Shown here: one piece after another, positions 38,488 through 47,354 of the stretch
Position numbering within the stretch: position 1 is the first letter of the stretch
How the letters are laid out: every line of letters starts with the position of its first letter
Assembly (NCBI GenBank): GCA_963727575.1
Contig: CAVSIA010000011.1
Coordinates: forward strand, 62,001 to 126,000
Direction: 5' to 3'
DNA from: JAHQVI01 sp963727575
Lineage (GTDB): Bacteria > Pseudomonadota > Alphaproteobacteria > Rhizobiales > Rhodomicrobiaceae
DNA: 64,000 bases
Position numbers and translations under genes: made by a program
The notes under the pieces: model-generated
Database searches by the model: none
Seen by the model: only the letters and a program-made list of their open reading frames with translations
What the model was told of the DNA's origin: nothing

Positions 38488-38540
38488 TCGCCGCTGCAAC
38501 AGAGTGATTTAGGATGGGCGCAAGGCGGTGGCATTCGGTG

Positions 38541-39248
38541 TCAGGCGGCGGCGGATTTGGGCAGCGTCGGCGCGTTGCGCGCATAGCCGTCGAACATGTC
38601 GAGGATTGTTTCAAACCATCGTTCCACGGACGATCCGCTCGCGAGAAAGGACACCGGGCACAGAACGTTCGTCCATTGCAGCGAGCCGAAGACGATGTAA
38701 TCGGCGAAGTTGGGAGCGTCGCCTCCGAGGAAGCTGAACTCGCCCAGCGTCTGCTCGACCGGCGTCAGCACCTTTTGGAGGCTGGCGATCGCCCCTTCGC
38801 GGTCCGCGCAATACTGTTCCAGCGGCATGCCGACCAGCTCTTCACGGCTGGTTCGGAGATAGCCCCGATCCTTTTCCGCCGCAGCATTGTAGACCGCAAG
38901 CAGAAGGATCGGGCGCAGCGCCGGATGCAGCGTGGTGTCGGCCCAAATGTTCAGAAAGCGGGCGCCGGCGCGCGCCGCAGGCGTCGCCATCAGCGCGGGA
39001 CGGTCGGGATAGGTTTCATCGAGATAGCGCGCAATGGCCCAGCTGTCGTTGACCCATCGACCGTCATCGACAAGCACGGGAACGCGGCCCTGTCCGGTCG
39101 CGGCGAGCCGCTCCTTTTCGGTAAAGCGCCAAGGCAATTCCTCGCATTCAAGCCCCTTGTGCCGCAGCGCCATTTTCGCGCGCCAGCAGAAAGGGCTGAA
39201 CCTCAGCGCCTCATTTTTACCAGCGAGATCAAACAATTGCAGCGCCAT
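38541..39248 (-). CDS. glutathione S-transferase family protein
   Basis: This 235-residue protein has a thioredoxin-like N-terminal domain (LFDLAGKNEALRFSPFCWRA, GRVPVLVDDGRWVNDSWAIA) and an all-helical C-terminal domain. The cis-Pro in RVPVL and the Asp-Ser pair for the glutathione gamma-glutamyl group are present. The sequence resembles the LigE/LigF-like or fungal-type GST group that cleaves ethers. It is transcribed toward the BKACE gene and does not share an operon with it. The substrate is unknown. Confidence 0.87.
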   Translation of the reverse strand: MALQLFDLAGKNEALRFSPFCWRAKMALRHKGLECEELPWRFTEKERLAATGQGRVPVLVDDGRWVNDSWAIARYLDETYPDRPALMATPAARAGARFLNIWADTTLHPALRPILLLAVYNAAAEKDRGYLRTSREELVGMPLEQYCADREGAIASLQKVLTPVEQTLGEFSFLGGDAPNFADYIVFGSLQWTNVLCPVSFLASGSSVERWFETILDMFDGYARNAPTLPKSAAA

Positions 39249-39370
39249 CGGTCCGGTTCCTCATTTCACCCGCCGCCGCGGCTCACCTTCGCTCCGCGGC
39301 CCCATCTCGAGAGGCTCTATCATATCTCCGTACCGCCCCGCCGCACAAGCGCCGCCTCTGCGGTGGCGGC

Positions 39371-40093
39371 ATGATCGAAGCCGGCGATTGGGCGATTATC
39401 GGCGTTGTCATCCTGGGTGGGTTCGTCCGGGGCATCACCGGTTTTGGCGGTGCCATGGTCATGGCGCCGCCGCTCAGCATGCTCCTCGATCCGGTGAAGA
39501 CGGTGTTCTTCGTGCTGTTTCTCGAGACGGCCGCGGCGGTGGTCATGTTTCGCGACGCGCTCCCGAAGATCAGGAAGCCACTGCTGGCTTCCTTGCTGAT
39601 ACCGGCCGCCTTTACCGTGCCGCTGGGCGGCTTCGTGCTGGTAACGCTCGAGCCGGAGACCGCGCGTAAAATCATCTCGGCGGTCGTCCTGATCTGCAGC
39701 GCGGCGTTGTTGATGGGCGTTCGATTCAACGTCACGCCGCGACCGCTTATATCCATCCCGCTGGGCGGGCTTGTCGGGGTCCTGCTTGGCGCAACCGGCA
39801 TCGGTGCACCACCGGTCATCCTGTACCTGCTTTCCAGCCCGGACACGCTCAGCGTCACGCGTGCGAACCTCACCGTCTTCGTGACGACGATTTCGGTCCT
39901 GGGACTGATCATGCTGGTGATCAACGGTGCCGTAGGCTGGGGGCTCGTCCGTGACACGGCCCTGCTGCTTGGGCCTTACCTGATCGCAACATGGGCGGGC
40001 GGTCTGCTCTACGGGCGCATACCCGAGGACGGTCTGCGGCGTTTCGTGTTCGTCTTTTTGCTGATGATCGGAGCTTGGGGCGTATTGCGATAG
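39371..40093 (+). CDS. TSUP (TauE/SafE) family membrane permease
   Basis: This 240-residue protein has about eight hydrophobic helices. VRGITGFGGAMVMAPPLSML at the N-terminus and GVLLGATGIGAPPVILYLLS in the second half are the two internal repeats typical of the TSUP family. Members export or import sulfite, sulfonates or small carboxylates. It precedes the class IV aminotransferase gene by 114 bp on the same strand, possibly in one unit with the sulfotransferase-like gene, which would be consistent with a sulfur compound. Confidence 0.87.
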   Translation: MIEAGDWAIIGVVILGGFVRGITGFGGAMVMAPPLSMLLDPVKTVFFVLFLETAAAVVMFRDALPKIRKPLLASLLIPAAFTVPLGGFVLVTLEPETARKIISAVVLICSAALLMGVRFNVTPRPLISIPLGGLVGVLLGATGIGAPPVILYLLSSPDTLSVTRANLTVFVTTISVLGLIMLVINGAVGWGLVRDTALLLGPYLIATWAGGLLYGRIPEDGLRRFVFVFLLMIGAWGVLR

Positions 40094-40207
40094 GCCGCCA
40101 GCGGGGTTCGTCAGACCGGGCTTGGCAATCCCGGCAATTCCATCTTGTTCGGACGCCGACTCTCGCCGACAATCGGGTTCGAATGCAATCCGTCCCGAGG
40201 AATAGCG

Positions 40208-41137
40208 ATGCAAGACACCGTCGGCCAGACGACGCATGAGGCGGAACTCGACGCGCGGAACGAAAATATCCTGATCTATGTCGATGGCGCATTGCTGCAG
40301 CGGCCGGAGGCGAAAGTCTCGGTCTACGACTCCGGTTTCCTGCTCGGCGACGGTGTTTGGGAGGGACTGCGGCTCTATTCGGGCAAATGGGCATTTCTCG
40401 CCGATCACCTGGACCGGCTGTTCGAAGCTGCCCTCGCGATCGATCTCGATATCGGCATGGACCGGGCGCGGATCGCCGAAGCGCTTGAGATGACCCGCGC
40501 GGCGAACAAAATGATGGAGAACGCCCACGCCCGTCTCATGGTCACGCGCGGGCGCAAGGCCCGTCCGTTTCAGCATCCGAGCCTGTCGCGCTACGGCCCG
40601 ACCGTCGTCATCATCATGGAGCATTCCCAGCCGGTTGCGCGGCCCAAGAACCGCGGCGTGCGCCTGGCGACCGTGCCGCAAATCCGAGGGTTGCCGATGA
40701 GCCAGGATCCGAAGCTCAATTCGCATTCGAAGCTCAATTGTGTGCTCGCCGCCATTCAGGCCGAAAAGGCGGGTGCCGATGAGGCGCTGATGCTCGATCC
40801 GCACGGCTTTGTTAACACGACCAATGGCTGTAACCTGTTCATCGTTCGCAAGGGCGAAGTATGGACCTCGACGGGCGACTACTGCATGAACGGCATTACG
40901 CGGCGAAAAGTGATCGGGCTCTGCCGTGCGAACGGCATTCCGGTCTTTGAGAAAAACTTCTCGCTCGTCGACACCTACGGCGCCGACGAAATATTTCTCA
41001 CCGGCACGTTCGGCGGACAAACGCCCGTTGCCGAGCTTGACGGACGGCGGATCGGCGGTGGCGAATTGCCCGGCCCGCTGACGGCGCGGATCCAATCGCT
41101 CTATAGGGCGTTGATCGAGGAGGACACTGCCGCATGA
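40208..41137 (+). CDS. aminotransferase class IV (D-amino acid/branched-chain type)
   Basis: This 309-residue PLP enzyme shows VSVYDSGFLLGDGVWEGLRL near residue 40, the PLP Lys175 in NSHSKLNCVLA, and MNGITRRKVIGL near 240. These match fold-type IV transaminases (IlvE, DAAT, ADC lyase). ATG 40208 follows GAGGAATAGC. An upstream in-frame start at 40145 would add 21 residues without a ribosome-binding site. Its stop overlaps the next start (ATGA at 41134), so it is coupled to a sulfotransferase-like protein, a pairing that suggests processing of an amino or sulfated amino compound. Confidence 0.9.
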   Translation: MQDTVGQTTHEAELDARNENILIYVDGALLQRPEAKVSVYDSGFLLGDGVWEGLRLYSGKWAFLADHLDRLFEAALAIDLDIGMDRARIAEALEMTRAANKMMENAHARLMVTRGRKARPFQHPSLSRYGPTVVIIMEHSQPVARPKNRGVRLATVPQIRGLPMSQDPKLNSHSKLNCVLAAIQAEKAGADEALMLDPHGFVNTTNGCNLFIVRKGEVWTSTGDYCMNGITRRKVIGLCRANGIPVFEKNFSLVDTYGADEIFLTGTFGGQTPVAELDGRRIGGGELPGPLTARIQSLYRALIEEDTAA

Positions 41138-41865
41138 AGCCTCTGCGTATCGTCATGTGGTCCGGGCCGCGCAACCTCTCGACGGCGATGATGCGCAGTT
41201 TCGGCGCGCGTGGCGATACGAGCGTCGTCGACGAGCCGTTTTACGCGGCCTATCTCGCCGCGACCGGTCTCGATCATCCGATGCGGGAGGAAATCGTGGC
41301 GACCGGCGAGACCGACTGGCGGCGTGTGGCGGCGAATTGCGCCACCGAGCCGACTGTTCCGCCGATCCGCTACGAGAAACACATGACGCATCACATGATC
41401 GAAGGCTTTGGGCTGGATTGGATGCAGGGCGCGGCGATCGCGTTTCTGGTCCGCGATCCGGCGCCTGTCGCGGCCAGCTATGCGGCCAAAAGGCAGGAGG
41501 TTACCGCCGCCGATCTCGGCAGCGAGCGGCAGGCGGAGATTTTCGCCATCGTCAGCGAGATGCGGGGCGCACCGCCGCCGGTCGTGGATGCCGACGATAT
41601 TCGCGCCGCGCCTGAGCCGGTGCTGCGGAAGCTGTGCACCGCGCTTGGGATCGACTTCGATCCGGCGATGCTCTCCTGGCCTCCTGGTCCGCAACCCGGC
41701 GACGGCATCTGGGGGGCGCATTGGTATGGCGCGGTGAATGCGTCGACGGGGTTTGCGCCGCCCGGTCCGGCGCCCGCATCGCCCCTGCCGGATGCTCTGG
41801 CGATGGTGGCCGATGCCGCCCGTCCGTACTATGAACAATTAGCGCGCCATAAGATCACGCAATGA
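41134..41865 (+). CDS. sulfotransferase-like P-loop protein
   Basis: This 243-residue protein opens with IVMWSGPRNLSTAMMRSFG, the 5'-phosphosulfate-binding loop pattern of sulfotransferase-fold proteins, and later has IAFLVRDPAPVAASYAAKRQ, equivalent to the 3'-phosphate-binding strand R-D-P-x-x-x-x-x-S. Bacterial homologues are often annotated as branched-chain aminotransferase-associated sulfotransferases because they sit beside class IV transaminases, as here. No PAPS-making genes are nearby, so the true donor could also be a nucleotide or phosphate compound. Confidence 0.82.
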   Translation: MKPLRIVMWSGPRNLSTAMMRSFGARGDTSVVDEPFYAAYLAATGLDHPMREEIVATGETDWRRVAANCATEPTVPPIRYEKHMTHHMIEGFGLDWMQGAAIAFLVRDPAPVAASYAAKRQEVTAADLGSERQAEIFAIVSEMRGAPPPVVDADDIRAAPEPVLRKLCTALGIDFDPAMLSWPPGPQPGDGIWGAHWYGAVNASTGFAPPGPAPASPLPDALAMVADAARPYYEQLARHKITQ

Positions 41866-41974
41866 CGTCCAGGGCGAGCGGCGACCGCGCCCTCGCGCGT
41901 CGCGTGCCCCTGCAAGAAGGCATCCGGCGAGACCCCCCGCTTTTGCGGGAGGTTCTGCCGTAACTGCCGGCGGA

Positions 41975-42469
41975 TCAGGCCGCCATGCGCTTGCCGGTCT
42001 CCAGGAGCGATTTGAGATCGCTGAGCATCCACGGCCAGCCGCCGCCACCCTGGGTCGGATCGCCGCCCCCGGCAACCATGCCCGCGACGAGCGGTGCATC
42101 CGTGACGTCGTGCGTGATGATCACCGTGCAGACGCCGCCCTGATTTTCCTTGATCTCGTAGGTGAGGCGGGTCGGAGTTTCCGCCGTGGTGTTCTCGTCG
42201 AAGAGCGGGTGCCAGGTCTGCACCAGCTTGCGGGGCGGGTCGCTCTCGATGACCTCGCCGACGATGATCTCATCGGGCAGGCCCATTTCCTTCATCTGTG
42301 CGCTGGCCTTATGCGAAAACCGGCCACCGGCCTTCAGATCGTATTCGGCGCGGCCGCCATAGGCGTACCGCTCGGTCCATTCGGGCTTGGTGATCGCGTC
42401 CCAGATCGCCTGGGAACTTGCCTTGATAACGATCTTGTAGACCTGGATGGTCGCGGCTTTGTCGGTCAT
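41975..42469 (-). CDS. SRPBCC (AHSA1/START-like) protein
   Basis: This 164-residue protein of the activator-of-Hsp90/CalC fold has VYKIVIKASSQAIWDAITKP at the N-terminus, YDLKAGGRFSHKA in the middle, and a C-terminal GGGGWPWMLSDLKSLLETG. The family binds hydrophobic ligands in a deep pocket. Its ATG overlaps the ArsR stop as ATGA, the usual arrangement in which an ArsR regulator is paired with an SRPBCC ligand-binding or stress protein. Confidence 0.9.
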   Translation of the reverse strand: MTDKAATIQVYKIVIKASSQAIWDAITKPEWTERYAYGGRAEYDLKAGGRFSHKASAQMKEMGLPDEIIVGEVIESDPPRKLVQTWHPLFDENTTAETPTRLTYEIKENQGGVCTVIITHDVTDAPLVAGMVAGGGDPTQGGGGWPWMLSDLKSLLETGKRMAA

Positions 42470-42795
42470 GATCCTTCGTCCTTTTGCTCTAGCTCGGTCT
42501 TCAGCGCCAGCAGCGCTGAGACCTCCCGTTCCCGGTATTTGTCGATCCACCGGTCGTGGATCATCCGGATCGGCACTGCGTTGAGAAAATGCAGCTTTTC
42601 CCGGCCAGACCGGCGCGTGACGACGAGACCGGCATCCTCAAGAACGCGCAGATGCTTCATGACGCCGAAGCGAGTCATCTCAAGCTCGGATTCGAGCTCC
42701 TTCAGCGTGCGGCCGTCACGCTGGAAGAGCAGGTCCAAGAGGAAACGACGCGTCGGGTCGGCAAGCGCCTTGAATACGGAGTCGTCATCTGTCAC
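42466..42795 (-). CDS. ArsR/SmtB-type HTH regulator
   Basis: This 109-residue winged-helix repressor shows VFKALADPTRRFLLDLLFQR, GRTLKELESELEMTRFGVMK and HLRVLEDAGLVVTRRSGREK. Metal-binding cysteines of true ArsR/SmtB (C-V-C) are absent, so it probably responds to another signal through its SRPBCC partner. A 20-bp inverted repeat lies 12 bp upstream of its start and is the likely autoregulatory operator. Confidence 0.92.
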   Translation of the reverse strand: MTDDDSVFKALADPTRRFLLDLLFQRDGRTLKELESELEMTRFGVMKHLRVLEDAGLVVTRRSGREKLHFLNAVPIRMIHDRWIDKYREREVSALLALKTELEQKDEGS

Positions 42796-42806
42796 TCACG
42801 CAGGAT

Positions 42807-42826
42807 AGGTGACTAAATGGTCACCT
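42807..42826. promoter_or_regulatory. ArsR operator-like inverted repeat
   Basis: Arms AGGTGAC (42807-42813) and GTCACCT (42820-42826) are perfectly complementary around the six bases TAAATG. The site is directly upstream of the leftward arsR-like gene, where binding would block transcription. Confidence 0.65.
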
Positions 42827-43027
42827 GTCAAGGCCGGAGCATTTTCCGGCAGAGTGGATGCCGGTTTGCGTCGAGAAAATGCGACAAAACAAAGAACGAG
42901 AGTCCCACTCCGAATTCATTCGGAATGGAAAAGGCTCCAGCGTCATCGTGGGCGCGCGAATGCCGGCGACGCCGCGTGTCGAGCGTCGATGCGGCAGGAG
43001 CGGCGCTCGCGCCGCTGGCTGCGTTCG

Positions 43028-44994
43028 TCAGAAGTTGAGATTGATCCCGAATTGGGCGCCGAAAGATTGCACCCCATCGTCGCCGAAATCGGTCCGCACC
43101 GACCCGAGCGCAACCACGCCAGCGCCAAGCACGACCGCGGTGCCGAGCGTCGCCGTGCCCCAATCCTCGCCGACCTCGACAGCCGGCATATAATAGCCTG
43201 GCGCATAGCTCGAACTTGTCGGGTATGCGGTGACGTTGCGGTCGGTCGAGGCCAGTTCGTGGTTCCACGCGACCTCGGCGAAAGGCTCCCAAGCGCCCAC
43301 CCTCATCTTAGCGCGCCAACCAAGCGTGCTGACCAGGGAGTCGCGGGCCTGGTCGGAGAAACCCAGGCTGGTGAAATCGGCTTCGGTCTCGGTAAAGCCG
43401 TCGATCCTCGCGCGTTGCCAGAGCAGGCCGGCGAGCGGACCGGTCGTGAAGCCATTCCAGAGGAAATCATAGCCGGCGCGGCCGCCGACCGACCAGTTTT
43501 CGCCGTCCGTTTCGGCGTGATGGGCAAAGCTGGCGATGCCCAGCGGTACAGCTCGGTCAACGTCGTAATTGAGCGCGCCATAGGTCCCGATGACTGTCGC
43601 CCAAAGTGCGGGACCTTGGAACGCCGCGTAGACGCTGGCCGTCGAACTCGGTCTGCTTGAACCCACCGCGATCGCCGTCCCAGTCCGGGGCATTGCGGCC
43701 GGTCGAGACGGCGGTGCCGACGATAAGGTCCGGCGCGACCCGGAAGGACAGCCCGCCAGCCAGTGTCAGCGACCTGCCTGAATCTCCGGGAAAGCCAGGA
43801 TCGGCGTCGACCTGAAGCTCGGCGACATCGCCGGTGACCCAGGCGTTGAAGGGACCGACGCCGCGATTGGCCTGTGAGGCTTCGATCTGGCGCTGGATGC
43901 CATTCACGACCCCTGTGCGGGTCTGGATGGCGGAACTCCGCGAGCATCGAGATCTGGCTCGGAGCGACAAGCAGGCTATAGATGTAGTCCGCCTCGATCT
44001 GCTGCCCGGCGGCCGAGAAATGCTGATCGTCGGAATAGAAATAGGTCTGCTGCGCGTCCGCGGAGGCGAGGTAAGCATAGTCGGCGCTCGGCGTTGTCGT
44101 ATCGACGCACCATTGACCCCATCCGGCGGTCGGCCCGGATGCGCCGGAATGGATGACACAGGCCGAGCCGGTGCTGGTGCCGCCGCTGACGACGCCGGGA
44201 AGCACAGTGGCCGCGGTGAAGCCGAAGCGCGTCGGATCGTCCTGCACGGTACGGACCATGGCGCTGATGTCGGCCGGCACGAAATTGATCCCGGCGTCCG
44301 ACAGGCCCGTCCATAATTGCTGCGTATAATATTCGCCCAATGTCCCCGGGCCACCCGCGCCATGATTGCTGTCGACGACGATGTAGCGGGCACCCGCGAC
44401 GCTAAGCCCGGCAATGCTCTGCGTGAGGGCATCGGCCTGCGCGTCCAGAAAGGCGCGCCGCGCCGCGCCGTTGGGCGTGACGTCGCGAATATAGGAAATA
44501 TCGTTGCCGCCCGAGCTGATCAGATACAAACCCGATGCATTGGCGAGACCGCCATTGGCCGACAGGTAGTTGCTGATCTGCTGCGCGGTCGACGGCAGTA
44601 GCGGGTTCTGGTTGACGTTGCCCTGGCCGCCGGTGGCGTCGGTGTTCGTCGAACCTGCGATGGCGTAGTTGGTGCCGCCGGGTTGGTTCGCCGGATCCGC
44701 GGTCAAGCCGAAATAGCCGGCGAGCAGCTCCGAGTTCATCAGATTGCCGGAGCCGACCGGGGCGCCATCGCTTCCCGCGTCGATCGCGTTAGAGATCTTC
44801 CGGTTCTTTTGTGTGTTGTTCAGCGCCGGCGTGCAAGGTGTCGGGGCGCCGTCGCACTGCCCGTCAAACGCTCCCTCCCACCAGCCGCTGTCGACCGAGC
44901 TGTCGCCAAAGACGACGGATTGGGTGAATTGCTGCGCGTGACCGGGGCCGGACCCGAGGATCGCGGCGGCGAGGACGATCGGCAATCGACGCAT
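43028..44994 (-). pseudogene. GDSL/SGNH esterase autotransporter, two frame breaks
   Basis: The reconstructed protein of about 655 residues has a signal peptide (RRLPIVLAAAILGSGPGHA), an SGNH-hydrolase passenger and a beta-barrel end. The passenger shows VVFGDSSVDSG (block I nucleophile Ser), SSGGNDISY (block III) and FYSDDQHFSAAGQQ with D-x-x-H (block V). The last 270 residues are beta-strand-rich and end in INLNF, the terminal Phe recognised for outer-membrane insertion. Extra T bases near 43932 and 43627 cause the breaks. It resembles EstA-type autotransporter lipases displayed on the cell surface. Confidence 0.87.
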
Positions 44995-45208
44995 CACATG
45001 TCTCCACACGCAATAGGTACAGACATCACAGATCAAGTAATAGCGCGTTCAGGGGTGGAGAGGGTGGCGATTCAGCCACATGGGTGACCGATTGATGCGC
45101 AGTCCGACCGTCGGGCGGCGTCACGAATTGCACAGAGAGCGGAGGATCGGGTGCCGGCGCGGAGCTCCGACCTCGCCAGTTTAGCCTGAAAGCTATCGCG
45201 GCATAGAC

Positions 45209-46168
45209 CTATGCAATGGTGAGCTCGCCCGTATCAACCGCGGGGACGAGCGGAGCGGGCGCCGGCGCCGGGCGTGTCGCCTGACGGAGGGCGGACGGCA
45301 GCACGACGCGGCGGTGAATGCGCGACGACCGGTAGCTTTCGAAGCACTCCGAGAGCCTCTCGGCAAAGAGTTTCGGAGCTTCCCGCATCGGCCAGTGCCC
45401 AGCCCTCAGTTTGATGATCGAGGCGTTGCGGATCGTCGATGCCGCCTTCTCGACATTCTCGATTGCGATCAGCCGATCGTGAATGCCATGAATGAACACC
45501 ACCCTGTGCTGCAGGCGGAACAGATCCGGCAGCAGACAGGTGGTCAGGCTGTCGCGCATGATCTCACCGAGCTGAAACTGATGAAATGACCGGTAAAGAT
45601 CCGGTTTCATCGCGGCCTGCTGAAGCTCCTCGACAATCTGGCTGTCCGCGCGGCCCAAATCGGAGAAAACGCCTCTCAGCGTCAGTACGGCGAACTTGGC
45701 GCTCTTGGCGGTCAGCCAGTTGAGCAGCCGCGTGACCGGGAACCGGCTGAGATAGTAGGCCAGGGCATGAAAGGGGAGCGATCGCTGCAAGCCGTAGCTG
45801 GCGACGGGGACGATCTGCTTCACGCGGTCGGGATGGTTGATCGCCACCCAAAGCGCCACGGCGCCGCCCATCGACAGGCCGACGATATGAGCGCGCCGGA
45901 TATGCAGCGCGTTGAGAAAACCGATCAGCCATCGACCCACCCGTTCGACCGTGTAGGGGCCGTCGAAACCCGCCGTTCCGCCATATCCCGGACAATCCGG
46001 CGCGATGACGCGAAAATGCGGCATCAATTCCGGGATGACATACTTCCAGGAAAATGCCGCGTGATCGACGCCGCTGCCATGGATAAGCACGACGACGTCG
46101 CGATTGCGACTGCCGGCGTCCAGATAGCTGACGTCCTTTCCGCCGATTTTGATGTGACGATGAACCAT
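45209..46168 (-). CDS. alpha/beta-fold hydrolase
   Basis: This intact 319-residue hydrolase shows VVVLIHGSGVDHAAFSWKYV, the nucleophile Ser99 in GLSMGGAVALWVAI, and His in RAGHWPMREAPKLFAERL. The long helical insert between about 130 and 220 forms a lid. The C-terminal 35 residues are Pro/Ala-rich and may be disordered. It resembles meta-cleavage product hydrolases and non-haem haloperoxidase-like esterases, but a substrate cannot be assigned. It is transcribed away from the other hydrolase gene at 46460. Confidence 0.87.
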   Translation of the reverse strand: MVHRHIKIGGKDVSYLDAGSRNRDVVVLIHGSGVDHAAFSWKYVIPELMPHFRVIAPDCPGYGGTAGFDGPYTVERVGRWLIGFLNALHIRRAHIVGLSMGGAVALWVAINHPDRVKQIVPVASYGLQRSLPFHALAYYLSRFPVTRLLNWLTAKSAKFAVLTLRGVFSDLGRADSQIVEELQQAAMKPDLYRSFHQFQLGEIMRDSLTTCLLPDLFRLQHRVVFIHGIHDRLIAIENVEKAASTIRNASIIKLRAGHWPMREAPKLFAERLSECFESYRSSRIHRRVVLPSALRQATRPAPAPAPLVPAVDTGELTIA

Positions 46169-46459
46169 GTCCAGACCATCTCCCGACGTTCAGCGACGCT
46201 GGCCGTCGACTGCCCAGATCCTGCCGAAATTCTGACTGCAAAGATCGAACGCCCCAAAATCTTCTGAGTTCCCAATGGGATCACCGACGGGGCAGCTTTG
46301 CCGCCGGACTACGCATATCCGAGCGCTATCTTCCCCACGACCGCTACCTGCGTGCATACTTGCCGATCGGGCCTGCGCGTCTCGTCGGCCTGGGGGTGCT
46401 TATAAGACGGCCTCTTAATCGTTCAGGTTCAAAGGCCGGCCACCGACAACGGAGCGAAG
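46169..46459. other. divergent intergenic region between two hydrolase genes
   Basis: This 291-bp region contains no convincing gene. It should hold promoters for both divergent alpha/beta hydrolases. A weak element TAAGA-CGGCC-TCTTA lies at 46403-46417, too short to call an operator. Confidence 0.4.
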
Positions 46460-47329
46460 ATGATCGAACACCTGGCGGTCCAGGCGAATGGTGCGGCCTT
46501 CCATGTTGCCCGGACAGGCAGCGGCCCGCCGCTTCTGCTGCTGCATGGCTGGCCGGAATTCTGGCTTACCTGGGAGCCGGTCATGCAGCGTCTTGCCGAT
46601 CGCTTCACGCTGATTGCGCCCGATCTGCGCGGCTTCGGCGATAGCGACAAGCCGGCGGGGCCGTTCGGGCCGGGCGACCACGCCGCGGATATGGTGGCAT
46701 TGCTCGATGCGCTCGGCGTCGACCGCGTCGGCGTCGTCGGACACGATGTCGGCGGCGCCGTCATGCAGCCGCTGGCCCGCCAGGCGCCCGATCGGATCGT
46801 CGGATTGTTTTTCTTTGACTTCGTGTATCCGGGGATCGGCACGCGGATGGCCGAGCCGGATCGGCTTAACGAGATCTGGTACCAGTCCTTTCATCAGATG
46901 GAGATGGCGCCGCGTCTGGTCGGCACGTCACGGGACGCGTGCCAAACCTATATCGGCCATTTCCTCCGGCATTGGGCCTATTGCAAGGATGCCTTCGATG
47001 ATGTGCTCGATGCGTTTACCGACAATTTCCTCAAGCCCGGCAATCTGGCCGGCGGCTTTGCCCATTATCGTGCCGCCCATGCCGGCCGCGTCGCCATGAT
47101 GAAGGGCGAAGCGCCCGCGCTGCCGCCGATCGCCCTGCCGTGCTGCGTGCGCTGGGCCGAGCATGATCCGCTGTTTCCCTCTGCATGGACGGATCGGCTC
47201 GGGGAGACCTTCACCGATCTCGATCTCGCACTGTTTGGCGGCGTCGGCCATTTTCCGCATCGCGAGGACCCGGACCGGGCCGCGGCCGAAATTGCGGCAT
47301 TCTTCCAACGCGTCGGAGAACCGGCCTGA
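46460..47329 (+). CDS. alpha/beta hydrolase with Asp nucleophile (epoxide hydrolase-like)
   Basis: This 289-residue enzyme has LLLHGWPEFWLTWEPVM (oxyanion H-G-W-P), DLRGFGDSDKP, the nucleophile elbow GHDVGG with Asp96, and the catalytic His in GGVGHFPHRED near 262. An Asp nucleophile is characteristic of epoxide hydrolases and haloacetate dehalogenases. The two arginines after the elbow that bind fluoroacetate carboxylate are absent, so epoxide hydrolysis is favoured. It precedes a LysR gene by 25 bp on the same strand. Confidence 0.83.
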   Translation: MIEHLAVQANGAAFHVARTGSGPPLLLLHGWPEFWLTWEPVMQRLADRFTLIAPDLRGFGDSDKPAGPFGPGDHAADMVALLDALGVDRVGVVGHDVGGAVMQPLARQAPDRIVGLFFFDFVYPGIGTRMAEPDRLNEIWYQSFHQMEMAPRLVGTSRDACQTYIGHFLRHWAYCKDAFDDVLDAFTDNFLKPGNLAGGFAHYRAAHAGRVAMMKGEAPALPPIALPCCVRWAEHDPLFPSAWTDRLGETFTDLDLALFGGVGHFPHREDPDRAAAEIAAFFQRVGEPA

Positions 47330-47354
47330 TGAGCCCGGCACCTGAGAGCATCCG

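Noticed and set aside
39320..41095. 591-residue open frame antisense to the TSUP and aminotransferase genes
   Set aside because: It spans two real genes on the other strand and has charge-rich low-complexity composition.
46403..46417. TAAGA-CGGCC-TCTTA as an operator
   Set aside because: Five-base arms are expected by chance at this frequency, and the position gives no further support.
46460..47329. Fluoroacetate dehalogenase
   Set aside because: The Asp nucleophile and His fit, but the arginines that follow the nucleophile elbow in true fluoroacetate dehalogenases are replaced (GHDVGGAVM), so an epoxide-hydrolase-like call is safer.
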